Shown here piece by piece: positions 53,233 to 61,326 of a stretch of DNA of 64,000 nucleotides. The notes under the pieces are model-generated. The model had not been told where the DNA came from. It worked only from the letters and a program-made list of their open reading frames with translations, and made no database searches. Both the position numbers and the translations under genes were made by a program. Origin of the DNA: JAGLTZ01 sp964637695 (GTDB lineage Bacteria > Blakebacterota > Blakebacteria > Blakebacterales > Blakebacteraceae); contig CAZWVF010000003.1 in assembly GCA_964637695.1 (NCBI GenBank), positions 22,947 through 86,946 on the forward strand. The letters are read 5' to 3'. Every line of letters starts with the position of its first letter. Position 1 is the first letter of the stretch.

Positions 53233-53837
53233 TGAACCAGAGTCTCCAGGTAGGGCTGGATGACCTTCTGCACCCGACAGACGACAGCGTACCGGTTCAG
53301 TGCAGACAGGTCCAGCCGTCGTTCTCGCCAGGCTTCTGTAAGAGCCTCCAGGACGACATCCATACCGATCTTGTTCCTGTATTTGAAACAGTCGGCAATA
53401 GTTTTATTGAGATTGAAAACAGCTATCTTCTGCTTCTCGATAGTGTGGAACTCAACTCCTGTTGAGAGAGCCGGGTCTGAATATCTCACAACACGTAGAA
53501 GAGGATATTTAAGAGCGGGTTTTCGCATGCGGTTTGGAATTGCTAGCCATACCTCGGATGGTATCTGAGTCCCTACTCCATGATATTGAAGAGAGGAGAG
53601 AAGACAGATCACACCGCGTGAGACGGCAGCTGAGACTAGCACCAGGGCGTGATATTCAGTAACATCACTCCCCTTCCAGCGGTAATAGCCACGACTGATC
53701 CATTCCAGGAGTCCTTCTTCCACAAGTCGAGTCAGTACCTGGGAATGGATACCATTCTCGAGTGCCTGTTTAGCCGAAATAATCCCGCTTGAACGTGCAA
53801 TCTCAATGGTTCTGGTACGTTGTGTAGCATGCTTCAT
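53229..53837 (-). CDS. AbiEi-type antitoxin of a type IV toxin-antitoxin pair
   Basis: A 202-residue protein with an N-terminal winged helix (IISAKQALENGIHSQVLTRLVEEGLLEWISRGYY, positions about 20-52) and the AbiEi antitoxin domain (GVICLLSSLQYHGVGTQIP, NKTIADCFKYRNKIGMDVVLEAL). It is about as long as its relative at 59055 and appears intact, though its partner is deleted. This is the only cassette in the array on the minus strand. AbiEi represses its own operon in known systems. Confidence 0.84.
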   Translation of the reverse strand: MKHATQRTRTIEIARSSGIISAKQALENGIHSQVLTRLVEEGLLEWISRGYYRWKGSDVTEYHALVLVSAAVSRGVICLLSSLQYHGVGTQIPSEVWLAIPNRMRKPALKYPLLRVVRYSDPALSTGVEFHTIEKQKIAVFNLNKTIADCFKYRNKIGMDVVLEALTEAWRERRLDLSALNRYAVVCRVQKVIQPYLETLVQ

Positions 53838-53842
53838 GTGTG

Positions 53843-53872
53843 ATAATGTATATAAATATTAATAAATGTCAA
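53843..53872 (-). promoter_or_regulatory. promoter of the minus-strand abiE cassette
   Basis: TTGACA (53872-53867) and CATTAT (53848-53843) are 18 nt apart on the minus strand, and the ATG begins five bases past the -10. The transcript would start at or next to the start codon, that is, leaderless. Confidence 0.5.
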
Positions 53873-53948
53873 CACAATCACACACACTATTAACATTCTT
53901 ATTGTAGTCCTCCAATACCTTCCGACATATGATATCCTCGAATATTTC

Positions 53949-54022
53949 TGGTGCCGGGGGCGGGACTCGAACCCGCACACCACCACCAATTGTCATCTAT
54001 TTGGGGCACAATCTGGGGCGTA
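53949..54022 (-). repeat. tRNA-Leu 3' fragment plus conserved block, copy C
   Basis: 53949-53978 repeats the 30-nt tail exactly as in copy B, and 53990-54022 repeats the TTGTCATCTATTTGG block. Homology with copy D continues past this point through about 54085 and includes TTTGCTTCA and GTAGAATC. Confidence 0.75.
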
Positions 54023-54111
54023 GTTTCCTGATGTAATTGCGTTTGCTTCAATAAGGTAGTCTAATCCGAGTAGAATCCAGTTACACTGATCATTGTTGGA
54101 GGAAGTCATCG

Positions 54112-55329
54112 ATGAGATTTTTACGGATATTCATGGTAGGAGCCATATGCTGCACTGGTATTGCTCTTCTCCCTGCCTGGGCAGGTTTGATACCTACCTC
54201 TCAGGTACAGTTAGGGCCAGACGGAGTACAGGAGGTTGTTTCGAGAGCCCGCCGACCACTGCCACCACCCTGGCGTCTCGAGGAAGATCTCATTGTCGGT
54301 GTGGAATATGGGGATGAAGAGTACATGATCAGGAATCCAAGGGATTTCACTGTCCTCGAGGACGGTTCGATCGTCATCTTCGACAGCAATCCCTTTCAAC
54401 TCAGGGTGTATGATTCAGAAGGCAGATTCATAACGGAATTCGGACAGGCCGGCCAGGGACCGACAGATCTGCCAAGTTATGCTGTTGGAAGAGGTGTATT
54501 AAGGGACGCCGGACCGGATCGCTTCGAAATCTGGAGCGGTTGGCCAACCAGGCTACAAACCTGGAATATAATCGGCGAGATGCTATCGGTGGAGACCCTT
54601 GATGAGGACCATCCCTTCCTGCGGGGCAGGGCACCCAGGATAATCAAATTATCGGGAGAACGTGTTTATGGATTAACCCTGGCGGTCAGGAGCCCTCGCC
54701 CGGAACTGCGCCAATGGGTCACTACCCTTCTAGTTTCGGGTTGGGAAGCCACTGAAGCAGATACCGTCAGGTTTGTTGAACACTCCGAAATGCCTTTTGA
54801 GACCGGCTGGTTCCTGGAAGGATCGGGCGTCTTCCCTTACGACGACATACTCCTCACACGAAATGGGAAATTGTATATCTCCAGTTATGAGGAGGACTGG
54901 GTGCGGGAACTGAATCCGGCTTCAGGTCAGGAATTGCTCCGCTTCAAATGGGAACATGAACCGGATTCCTTTTCGCAAATGGAGATAGATAATCCGAACA
55001 AAGAATTCGTGGATAATGTCAGGACCGGCTTCGAATGGTTCCAGGAGAGAGTATCGATCATGCATCTGGCCGAAGGACCGGATAGTGAGATCTGGGTCCA
55101 GCGCATCGTGTGGCCCCGTGCAGGAGCAGGCAGGACATTCAAACATGGCTATGAGGAGGGAACCTGGCCGACTGATGTGTTCAGCGCTTCCGGAGAATAC
55201 CGGGGCCGAATGACCCTTCAATATGAACCTCGGACACAGAAGATGGTAGGTGACTACATCTACGCCATCGGCTCGATCGAAGGAGGCGCCGCGGCCCTGA
55301 TACGATTCAGGCCCATACCAATACGGTAA
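54112..55329 (+). CDS. 6-bladed beta-propeller protein, exported
   Basis: The 405-residue protein has a signal peptide (FMVGAICCTGIALLPAWA) and then NHL-like propeller repeats, for example FTVLEDGSIVIFDSNPFQLRVYDSEG and DVFSASGEYRGRMTL (short segments). Proteins of this kind are numerous in Gemmatimonadota-like and Bacteroidota genomes, mostly of unknown role. GGAGGAAG precedes the ATG. A likely promoter is TTGCGT-N17-TCTAAT just upstream. It is not a toxin-antitoxin gene, unlike most cassettes here. Confidence 0.75.
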   Translation: MRFLRIFMVGAICCTGIALLPAWAGLIPTSQVQLGPDGVQEVVSRARRPLPPPWRLEEDLIVGVEYGDEEYMIRNPRDFTVLEDGSIVIFDSNPFQLRVYDSEGRFITEFGQAGQGPTDLPSYAVGRGVLRDAGPDRFEIWSGWPTRLQTWNIIGEMLSVETLDEDHPFLRGRAPRIIKLSGERVYGLTLAVRSPRPELRQWVTTLLVSGWEATEADTVRFVEHSEMPFETGWFLEGSGVFPYDDILLTRNGKLYISSYEEDWVRELNPASGQELLRFKWEHEPDSFSQMEIDNPNKEFVDNVRTGFEWFQERVSIMHLAEGPDSEIWVQRIVWPRAGAGRTFKHGYEEGTWPTDVFSASGEYRGRMTLQYEPRTQKMVGDYIYAIGSIEGGAAALIRFRPIPIR

Positions 55330-55375
55330 AGGATAAACTGGCACGCCTTATCTCTTGTACCGTTACAGGTCAATT

Positions 55376-55440
55376 GGACTCGAACCCGCATTCTACAATC
55401 ACTTATTGTCATCTATCTGGGGTGCAATCCGGGGCGCAAA
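55376..55440 (-). repeat. tRNA-Leu 3' fragment plus conserved block, copy D (truncated)
   Basis: This copy keeps only the T-arm part (GGACTCGAACCCGCA, 55376-55390); the acceptor and CCA part is missing. The TTGTCATCTATCTGG block follows from 55406. It lies 46 nt after the propeller stop codon. Confidence 0.7.
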
Positions 55441-55495
55441 TTCCGGTCGTATTTGCTTCACTACCAGTATCCGACTCCGGTAGAATCGCGATATT

Positions 55496-58090
55496 ATGAT
55501 CGGCAAAACCATCAGCCACTATAAGATCGTCGACAAACTCGGCGAGGGCGGTATGGGCGCTGTCTTCAAAGCCGAAGATACGACCCTCCACCGCTTGGTG
55601 GCGCTCAAGATTCTCTCCAGCCAACTGGCCGGGGACGAAGAAGCCCGGGAACGCTTCGTCCGTGAAGCACAGGCAGCTTCAGCCCTCAACCACTCCAACA
55701 TCACAACGGTCTATGAGCTGCTTGAAGATGAGGGAGAGCAGTTCATCGTCATGGAGTATGTAGAGGGCAAGACTATCCGAGATATTGTCGAGTCAGGACA
55801 TGTATCTATCAGGAAAGCCCTCGATATCATCATACAGGCCGCTGAAGCACTGGATGCTGCCCACAACAAGGGCATCCTCCACCGGGATGTTAAGAGCGCC
55901 AACATCATGGTTTCGATGGAAGGGAACGTGAAGGTGATGGATTTCGGGCTGGCCCACCTGGAGGAGAGAAGCCAGCTCACCCGCACCGGCACGACCATGG
56001 GCACACTGGCCTATTCCTCCCCTGAGCAACTCACTGGGCGTCCTGTAGACAGAAAGAGCGAGATATTCTCACTGGGCTGTGTGTTTTACGAGCTGCTGAC
56101 AGGACAACTTCCCTTCAAGAGTCCAGCGGAGGGGGAGCTCGTATTCGAGATTATCAATAACGAGCAGGATAGACCCTCAACACTCAGAGATGACGTTCCG
56201 GAGAATGTCGAGGCAGTCGTTGCTAAGATGCTCGATAAGAAGCCGGAGCTGAGATATCAGAGTTGCGGGGAGTTAATCAACGATCTCAATGCGATTCGAA
56301 ACGAGCTGGAGACCACCACCGTTCAGATCTCCACGACATTACCCACGGTGACTGTGAAGAAGAGCAGATTGATCACGATTGGGGTCGCGGCCGTCCTGGT
56401 AATCATTGGAACTGCAGCTGTTCTGCTTACTACGGGTCGAGGTTCACAACTCATCCCGAACCTGGTCGTGGTCGCTGCCTTTGAGAACCATTCAGGTGAT
56501 GCTGCCTATGACCAGTTCGGGAGATGGGCAGTCGATCACATCCATGGGGGTATCGAGCAGGTGGATTTTGCGAGGGCCGTACCCCTGGAACATTCCCTTC
56601 CGACCAGCCGGCTTCTGCAGGAACAGTCGGTTGCGGGAGAGATCTCGGATCCTGTCCGGACTCTGGCAGTCGGAGCTTCTGCCGGAGTTGCTATCTCTGG
56701 CGGGTTCTACATCCTCGATAACGAGACCATTCAGTTCCAGGTGCGGATCAGGGATATCGCGAGAGATCGAACCATCGATATGTTCGATGATGTATCGGGT
56801 TCGCTGGAGCAGAAGAACGAAGTCGTGGCTGAACTTCGTCAGCGTGTTCTGGCTTCCCTGGCTGTCAGACTCAGCCCCGGATACGAACCATGGGCCGAGA
56901 TCACCGAACCTCCACGCTCAATGGAGGCATTCAACGAGTTCTCCCGGGGGCTGGACATTTACATGGATGACAGCTACTCCGAGGAGGCGATCGCGTACTT
57001 CTACCGTGCGCTTGAGATCGATTCCACCTATACCACCGCCAGACTCTGGGCCGCCCGTGTCCACTGGTTGATCGGTCAGAGCGATATCACCCATATGGCA
57101 CGGGCTGATTCACTGGCTCAGATTCTGGAAACGCAACGGGCCTCCATGAGCGAGCTGGATCAATTCATGCTCGATCTCATCCAGGCCGCTGTAGAATGGG
57201 ATAATGAACGGAAATTCCAGGCTGCGAGGAGGGGAGCGGAACTCGCGCCGGGCACTTTCTGGACGTTCATGGCTGCCCAGTCAGCGCAGTTCGCGAACCG
57301 GCCGAACGAAGCGCTCACCTTTTTTGAACAGCTCGATCCGGAAGGACCGGTCTTCGGGTACGGTCGTGGGGCGGAGAAATACTGGGGCCAGCTCATCATT
57401 ACCTATTTCACTCTTCTGGATACGACCGTGATGGTCGATACGATCGAGGAAGCGCGCAGAAGGCTTGAAGAGCCAGCGTATCAACAGCTGCTCTATGCGG
57501 TTATTCTGGGGGTGAGGGGGGATCTGGAAACACTCCTGGCCAGAGCCGGGGAGCTGGAGGCTCAGGGGCAGAGCCCACAGCTTCTCCTGCTGGGCGGCCT
57601 GCACGGGCTCATTGGATACGGAGATGCGGAGAAACTGCAGGTACTGAGCAGTCGGCTCATGGCCTCTCTTGCAGCTGTACCCGCGGCGGGGCAGAGAACA
57701 GAAGATTATCGCTATCTATCGGGTATGGCTCATGCCCTGACCGGTGACATCGAAACGGCCGATGACGTATTTTCTGTTCTGGTTACGGAATTCCCCGATA
57801 ACCGTGATTACCAGACCTGGCTCGGGATCGTTGCGGCAGACCGGGGTGACACCCTGCGGGCACGACAGGCCCAGCAATGGCTGATGCAGTTCGACCGTCA
57901 GTATGAACAGGGCAGGGGGTATGACAATCGGGCTGTGATCGCCGCCCATCTGGGAGAACTCGATGAAGCCGTTCGGCTCCTCGAACTCGCCGTGCAGTAT
58001 GGTGCCTGGCGGATTTCGTTCGGTGGGGCGCAATACGGTCCGCTCAGGGACCACCCCGGGTACCAGGCGCTACTGCGACCGAAAGGTTAG
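55496..58090 (+). CDS. transmembrane Ser/Thr protein kinase with periplasmic TPR-like region
   Basis: An 864-residue Hanks-type kinase. The kinase domain (about 10-275) has the glycine loop LGEGGMGAVFK, K38 in VALKIL, the catalytic HRDVKSANIM (D131) and DFGLAH. One membrane helix (about 292-315) follows a linker. The C-terminal 540 residues hold a domain with FENHSGDAAYDQFGRWAVDHI and TPR-like helices (SEEAIAYFYRALEIDSTY). The architecture is common in Acidobacteriota-like genomes. All catalytic residues are present. Its target is unknown. Confidence 0.87.
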   Translation: MIGKTISHYKIVDKLGEGGMGAVFKAEDTTLHRLVALKILSSQLAGDEEARERFVREAQAASALNHSNITTVYELLEDEGEQFIVMEYVEGKTIRDIVESGHVSIRKALDIIIQAAEALDAAHNKGILHRDVKSANIMVSMEGNVKVMDFGLAHLEERSQLTRTGTTMGTLAYSSPEQLTGRPVDRKSEIFSLGCVFYELLTGQLPFKSPAEGELVFEIINNEQDRPSTLRDDVPENVEAVVAKMLDKKPELRYQSCGELINDLNAIRNELETTTVQISTTLPTVTVKKSRLITIGVAAVLVIIGTAAVLLTTGRGSQLIPNLVVVAAFENHSGDAAYDQFGRWAVDHIHGGIEQVDFARAVPLEHSLPTSRLLQEQSVAGEISDPVRTLAVGASAGVAISGGFYILDNETIQFQVRIRDIARDRTIDMFDDVSGSLEQKNEVVAELRQRVLASLAVRLSPGYEPWAEITEPPRSMEAFNEFSRGLDIYMDDSYSEEAIAYFYRALEIDSTYTTARLWAARVHWLIGQSDITHMARADSLAQILETQRASMSELDQFMLDLIQAAVEWDNERKFQAARRGAELAPGTFWTFMAAQSAQFANRPNEALTFFEQLDPEGPVFGYGRGAEKYWGQLIITYFTLLDTTVMVDTIEEARRRLEEPAYQQLLYAVILGVRGDLETLLARAGELEAQGQSPQLLLLGGLHGLIGYGDAEKLQVLSSRLMASLAAVPAAGQRTEDYRYLSGMAHALTGDIETADDVFSVLVTEFPDNRDYQTWLGIVAADRGDTLRARQAQQWLMQFDRQYEQGRGYDNRAVIAAHLGELDEAVRLLELAVQYGAWRISFGGAQYGPLRDHPGYQALLRPKG

Positions 58091-58138
58091 AGCCCCTGTA
58101 TACTGTCACCAGGATATAGTTTGTTGTAGTGATAACAC

Positions 58139-58168
58139 TGGTGCCGGGGGCGGGACTCGAACCGGCAT
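58139..58168 (-). repeat. tRNA-Leu 3' fragment, copy E
   Basis: 58139-58168 is the tRNA tail with a changed T-stem end (GAACCGGCA instead of GAACCCGCA). The TTGTCATCTATTTGG block is absent; sequence after 58168 is unrelated. It starts 48 nt after the kinase stop. Confidence 0.7.
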
Positions 58169-58289
58169 ATTACAGTAATGAAGCTATTACTTTCAGAGCG
58201 ATTCAGATCTCGAATGTTGGTATATTATGTATGCATCTGATTTGGCCTGATATGAAGGAGGTACACTTCTGACCATTGAGAAAATCTGC

Positions 58290-58454
58290 ATGAAGTATAA
58301 CCTCAAAGAGGAACCATCCGACGCATCCTACTGGCGTTCCCGTCCTTATACCGAGCGACTTGCAGCACTGGAAGAGATCCGTCGGGAATTCCACCAGTGG
58401 AAATATCGTGTTGAACCAAGACTTCAAAGAGTTTATTCGATCGCTGAACGATAG
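58290..58454 (+). CDS. small partner protein of the nucleotidyltransferase
   Basis: A 54-residue protein (MKYNLKEEPSDASYWRSRP to the end VYSIAER) whose frame overlaps the next gene by 47 bases. The pattern of EEPSDxxYW, then ERLAALEEIRREF, then PRLQRVY is common to small proteins encoded directly ahead of this type of nucleotidyltransferase. The frame is open upstream to a CTG at 58269 that follows AAGGAGG at ideal spacing, so the true start may be there. It probably forms a toxin-antitoxin-like pair with its neighbour. Confidence 0.65.
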   Translation: MKYNLKEEPSDASYWRSRPYTERLAALEEIRREFHQWKYRVEPRLQRVYSIAER

Positions 58455-58845
58455 CGGGGTGAGATACCTCATAGTAGGGGGCTACGCTGTCGCGTTTCAC
58501 GGTCATCCCCGGTATACCAAGGATCTGGATGTCTGGATCGAACTGAGTCCGGACAATGCTGAACGCATCATTTCGGCACTCCAACGATTCGGATTCGGGG
58601 ATCTTGACCTGGATTCCACGGATCTTCTGGAACCCGACAGCATTATTCAATTGGGATATCCGCCGGTCCGTATTGATCTGATCACTACAATGGATGGTGT
58701 GATCTTCGATGAATGCCATGCTTCTCGGGTAGAGGCTATGATCGACGAAGTTCTCGTGCCTTTTATAGACCTTCGAAATTTAAAGCAAAACAAGGAAGCC
58801 ACGGGCCGTCATCAGGATCTTGCAGACCTGGAAAACCTGGACTGA
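58408..58845 (+). CDS. AbiEii/DUF6036-like nucleotidyltransferase
   Basis: The 145-residue protein has the nucleotidyltransferase signature VGGYAVAFHGHPRYTKDLDVWI, including GG and the two catalytic aspartates, and an IDLITTMDGVIFDEC segment. I start at the GTG at 58408, which gives the usual N terminus LNQDFKEFIRSLND; the open frame extends to 58360. It overlaps the small partner gene. Copy F of the tRNA tail starts 12 nt after its stop. The target of nucleotide transfer is unknown. Confidence 0.8.
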   Translation: MLNQDFKEFIRSLNDSGVRYLIVGGYAVAFHGHPRYTKDLDVWIELSPDNAERIISALQRFGFGDLDLDSTDLLEPDSIIQLGYPPVRIDLITTMDGVIFDECHASRVEAMIDEVLVPFIDLRNLKQNKEATGRHQDLADLENLD

Positions 58846-58857
58846 ACAGGAGCAACC

Positions 58858-58937
58858 TGGTGCCGGGGGCGGAACTCGAACCCGCACACCACATACCTGT
58901 TGTCATCTATTTGGGGCGCAGGTTGGGGCGCAGATTA
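58858..58937 (-). repeat. tRNA-Leu 3' fragment plus conserved block, copy F
   Basis: 58858-58887 is the tRNA tail with one change in the T-stem (GGAACTC). 58900-58937 is the TTGTCATCTATTTGG block with two GGGGCGCAG units, the most regular version of that tandem pair. Confidence 0.75.
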
Positions 58938-59004
58938 TCGCAGCCCAGGCTTATTTAGATCATGCTGATAAGTATTTGAACTTGCAGAAAACACGGATAA
59001 TATA

Positions 59005-59030
59005 TACTGTATTTTATAGTATTTACAGTA
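59005..59030. promoter_or_regulatory. inverted-repeat operator upstream of abiEi
   Basis: TACTGTA (59005-59011) and TACAGTA (59024-59030) are perfect inverted arms 12 bp apart, 25 bp ahead of the ATG and overlapping a TATACT-like -10. AbiEi proteins are known to bind inverted repeats in their own promoters. Confidence 0.5.
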
Positions 59031-59054
59031 ATATTTATCCATAAGGCTGTACAC

Positions 59055-59663
59055 ATGAGAATTCAGTCTCTCGAAGAAGTGGCACTTGTTCAGTTCCGCA
59101 AACATGGGGGCATACTACGCACTAAACAGGCTATAAAACTGGGTATTCATCCCCGTACACTATATGCTCTTCGAGACAGCGGTAGGATTATCGCAATCAC
59201 GCGAGGTTGGTACCGTCTTGCCGATCTTTCGCCACTGAGCGATCCCGATCTCGTTACGGTCGCCACGGCAGTACCCAATGGTGTGATCTGCCTGATATCC
59301 GCACTGGCATTTCATGGGATCACGACTCAAATTCCACATCATGTAGATCTTGCCATAGAGCAGAAATCCAAGCGCCCATCAATCGCGTTTCCTCCCATCC
59401 GTGTATTCTGGTTTAGTGGTCCGGCATTTACTGAAGGTATAACGACACATGTGCTGGATGATATTTCGGTTCGAGTTTACGACCCGGCTAAAACTGTGAT
59501 TGACTGCTTCAAATTCCGTAACAAAATCGGTCTGGACGTGGCACTGGAAGCCATGCGGATGTACCGGCGGCGACGCACATCCAGTATTAATGACCTGGTA
59601 AAGTATGCTCGTATCTGCCGAGTAGAAAAGATCGTGCGTCCATACCTGGAAGCGATGCTGTGA
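59055..59663 (+). CDS. AbiEi-type antitoxin
   Basis: A 202-residue antitoxin with an N-terminal winged helix (GGILRTKQAIKLGIHPRTLYALRD is the span) and the AbiEi core (GVICLISALAFHGITTQIPHH, KTVIDCFKFRNKIGLDVALEAM). It resembles the protein at 53229 and is intact. Its stop overlaps the toxin start by four bases (GTGA). Confidence 0.86.
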   Translation: MRIQSLEEVALVQFRKHGGILRTKQAIKLGIHPRTLYALRDSGRIIAITRGWYRLADLSPLSDPDLVTVATAVPNGVICLISALAFHGITTQIPHHVDLAIEQKSKRPSIAFPPIRVFWFSGPAFTEGITTHVLDDISVRVYDPAKTVIDCFKFRNKIGLDVALEAMRMYRRRRTSSINDLVKYARICRVEKIVRPYLEAML

Positions 59664-60577
59664 GTAAGGTTCCGATGCGGAATATGGCCCATTCTATCCA
59701 CCAACGTCTCCTCAATGAAGCAAAGAAGACCGGTCGGCCCTTCAATGAGCTACTCCAGTATTTTGCGATAGAGCGTTTCCTATACCGGTTATCACGGTCA
59801 GAACACGGTGACCGGTTCGTGTTGAAAGGGGCCCTGCTTATTTCAGCATGGGAAGCACCTATGCACCGACCGACGCGAGATATCGATCTGCTTGGTCACA
59901 TAAGCAACTCCATCGATACAGTCACGACGGTGTTCAGGGATATATGTGGGCAGGAGGTTGAGTCAGACGGTCTTCAGTGGGATATGGATCGCATTACAGC
60001 AGAATCAATAACCGAAGACGCCGATTACGAAGGCGTACGCGTCTCTCTTCGAGGCCGGTTGGGTAATGCAAGGATCGATCTATATGTGGATATTGGATTC
60101 TCAGATGTGATCGTACCGGGTCCCAAAGATATCGAGTATCCCGTCATTCTTGACCTGCCAGCTCCTTGTCTGAAGGGATACAGTCGAGAGAGTGTCATCG
60201 CCGAGAAGTTCGAGGCCATGGTGAAGTTGGGTGAATTAAACAGTCGAATGAAGGACTTCTTCGACATCTGGTTCTTGGCGAGGCACTTCGATTTTGATGG
60301 AGCTTTACTTGTACGGGCGTTTTCGGAAACATTCTCCCATCGTGGAACAACGGTGACTGTTGAACCGGTGCCACTGTCACCGGCATTTGCCCGAGATGCT
60401 TTGAAGCAACAGCAGTGGACAGCATTTTTACGTCGTGGTCGACTTGCACACATACCCGACAGTTTCTCCCTGGTCGTCGATGAGATCTCCGTTTTCCTGC
60501 TACCAATTGCTGAAGCAATCTCAGCGGATTCCCGGTTCACCAAACACTGGCCCGCGCCCGGGCCGTGGAAGTCTTGA
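59660..60577 (+). CDS. AbiEii-type nucleotidyltransferase toxin
   Basis: A 305-residue full-length AbiEii. The nucleotidyltransferase core reads FVLKGALLISAW and RPTRDIDLLGHISN with the catalytic aspartates; VIAEKFEAMVKLGELNSRMKDFFDIW is the conserved second half. The start is a GTG overlapping the abiEi stop. AbiEii toxins transfer nucleotides to cell targets and can abort phage infection. Copy G of the tRNA tail starts 42 nt after the stop. Confidence 0.87.
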   Translation: MSKVPMRNMAHSIHQRLLNEAKKTGRPFNELLQYFAIERFLYRLSRSEHGDRFVLKGALLISAWEAPMHRPTRDIDLLGHISNSIDTVTTVFRDICGQEVESDGLQWDMDRITAESITEDADYEGVRVSLRGRLGNARIDLYVDIGFSDVIVPGPKDIEYPVILDLPAPCLKGYSRESVIAEKFEAMVKLGELNSRMKDFFDIWFLARHFDFDGALLVRAFSETFSHRGTTVTVEPVPLSPAFARDALKQQQWTAFLRRGRLAHIPDSFSLVVDEISVFLLPIAEAISADSRFTKHWPAPGPWKS

Positions 60578-60619
60578 AGAGGTTGTGAGTTTCTGGAATG
60601 TACTTCCTTCAAAATACCC

Positions 60620-60699
60620 TGATGCCGGGGGCGAGACGTGAACTCGCACACCACAAATACCTATTGTCATCTATTTGGGGCGCAGTTTAGGGCGCAGAA
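60620..60699 (-). repeat. tRNA-Leu 3' fragment plus conserved block, copy G
   Basis: 60620-60649 is the tail with the T-stem GCGAG/CTCGC, the same as in the intact tRNA and unlike copies A-F. CCA has become TCA, and one T-loop base differs. 60664-60699 is the TTGTCATCTATTTGG block with two GCGCAG units. Confidence 0.75.
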
Positions 60700-60711
60700 T
60701 CCGGCTCATCC

Positions 60712-60755
60712 ATTGTATGCTCTTGACATACAATTGTATGCTTATATCATACAAT
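60712..60755 (+). promoter_or_regulatory. promoter and four operator half-sites of the wHTH-nucleotidyltransferase gene
   Basis: TTGACA (60723-60728) and TATCAT (60745-60750) are 16 nt apart. ATTGTATG (60712), the perfect palindrome CATACAATTGTATG (60727-60740) and CATACAAT (60748) overlap both hexamers. The ATG is ten bases past the -10, so the leader is zero to four bases long. The downstream protein has a winged helix and probably binds these sites. Confidence 0.6.
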
Positions 60756-60759
60756 CACT

Positions 60760-61326
60760 ATGGTCACAATGCTAATTGGCTCTAAGGCACGACAGGCTAT
60801 TCTGCTATATCTATTCCTTAATCCGGAACAAGAATTCTATCTGCGGGAGATTGTTCGTTTAACCAGATTCGCACCGCGTACGATACAGAAAGAGTTGGAT
60901 AATCTTGTTCAGCAGGATCTGTTGAAGGAGCGGAGATCTGGGAATCGGCGTTACCTTAAAGCGAATTCTGAACATCCTCTTTTCAAATCTCTTCAAGAGT
61001 TAATGTTGAAAAGTGCGGGTTTTATTGGAGTATTACGTGATGCCCTGGGCGAGCAAGATATTGACTTCGCGTTGGTCTTCGGATCTATGGCTTCCGGGGA
61101 GGCGAAAGCCGGCAGTGATATCGATATCCTCATTGTTGGTGATATCGGACTGCGTGAAGCGGTCCGAAGATTAGCAGGTATACATGATCAACTCGGACGT
61201 GAAGTCAATCCGGTTGTGTGGACGAATGAGGAATATCAACAGCGATTGATTGAAAAGGATCATTTCCTTGCAGAAGTCATGAAAAGTCCTCGTCTCGTGA
61301 TCAAGGGGGAAACGATTGAGTCTTGA
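60760..61326 (+). CDS. winged-helix / minimal nucleotidyltransferase antitoxin-type protein
   Basis: The 188-residue protein joins an N-terminal winged helix (ARQAILLYLFLNPEQEFYLREIVRLT, APRTIQKELDNLVQQDLL) to a nucleotidyltransferase domain (ALVFGSMASGEAKAGSDIDILIVGD). The helix domain suggests it represses its own promoter. The partner HEPN gene overlaps by 11 bases, so this should be the antitoxin of a MNT/HEPN pair. Confidence 0.82.
   Translation: MVTMLIGSKARQAILLYLFLNPEQEFYLREIVRLTRFAPRTIQKELDNLVQQDLLKERRSGNRRYLKANSEHPLFKSLQELMLKSAGFIGVLRDALGEQDIDFALVFGSMASGEAKAGSDIDILIVGDIGLREAVRRLAGIHDQLGREVNPVVWTNEEYQQRLIEKDHFLAEVMKSPRLVIKGETIES

Noticed and set aside
51786..60699. CRISPR array
   Set aside because: The repeats are 0.7-2.8 kb apart, carry genes between them and match a tRNA; no cas genes are present.
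51786..60699. Classical integron attC sites
   Set aside because: The repeats fold as tRNA T-arm and acceptor halves, not as attC with R and L boxes, and no IntI-type integrase is seen.
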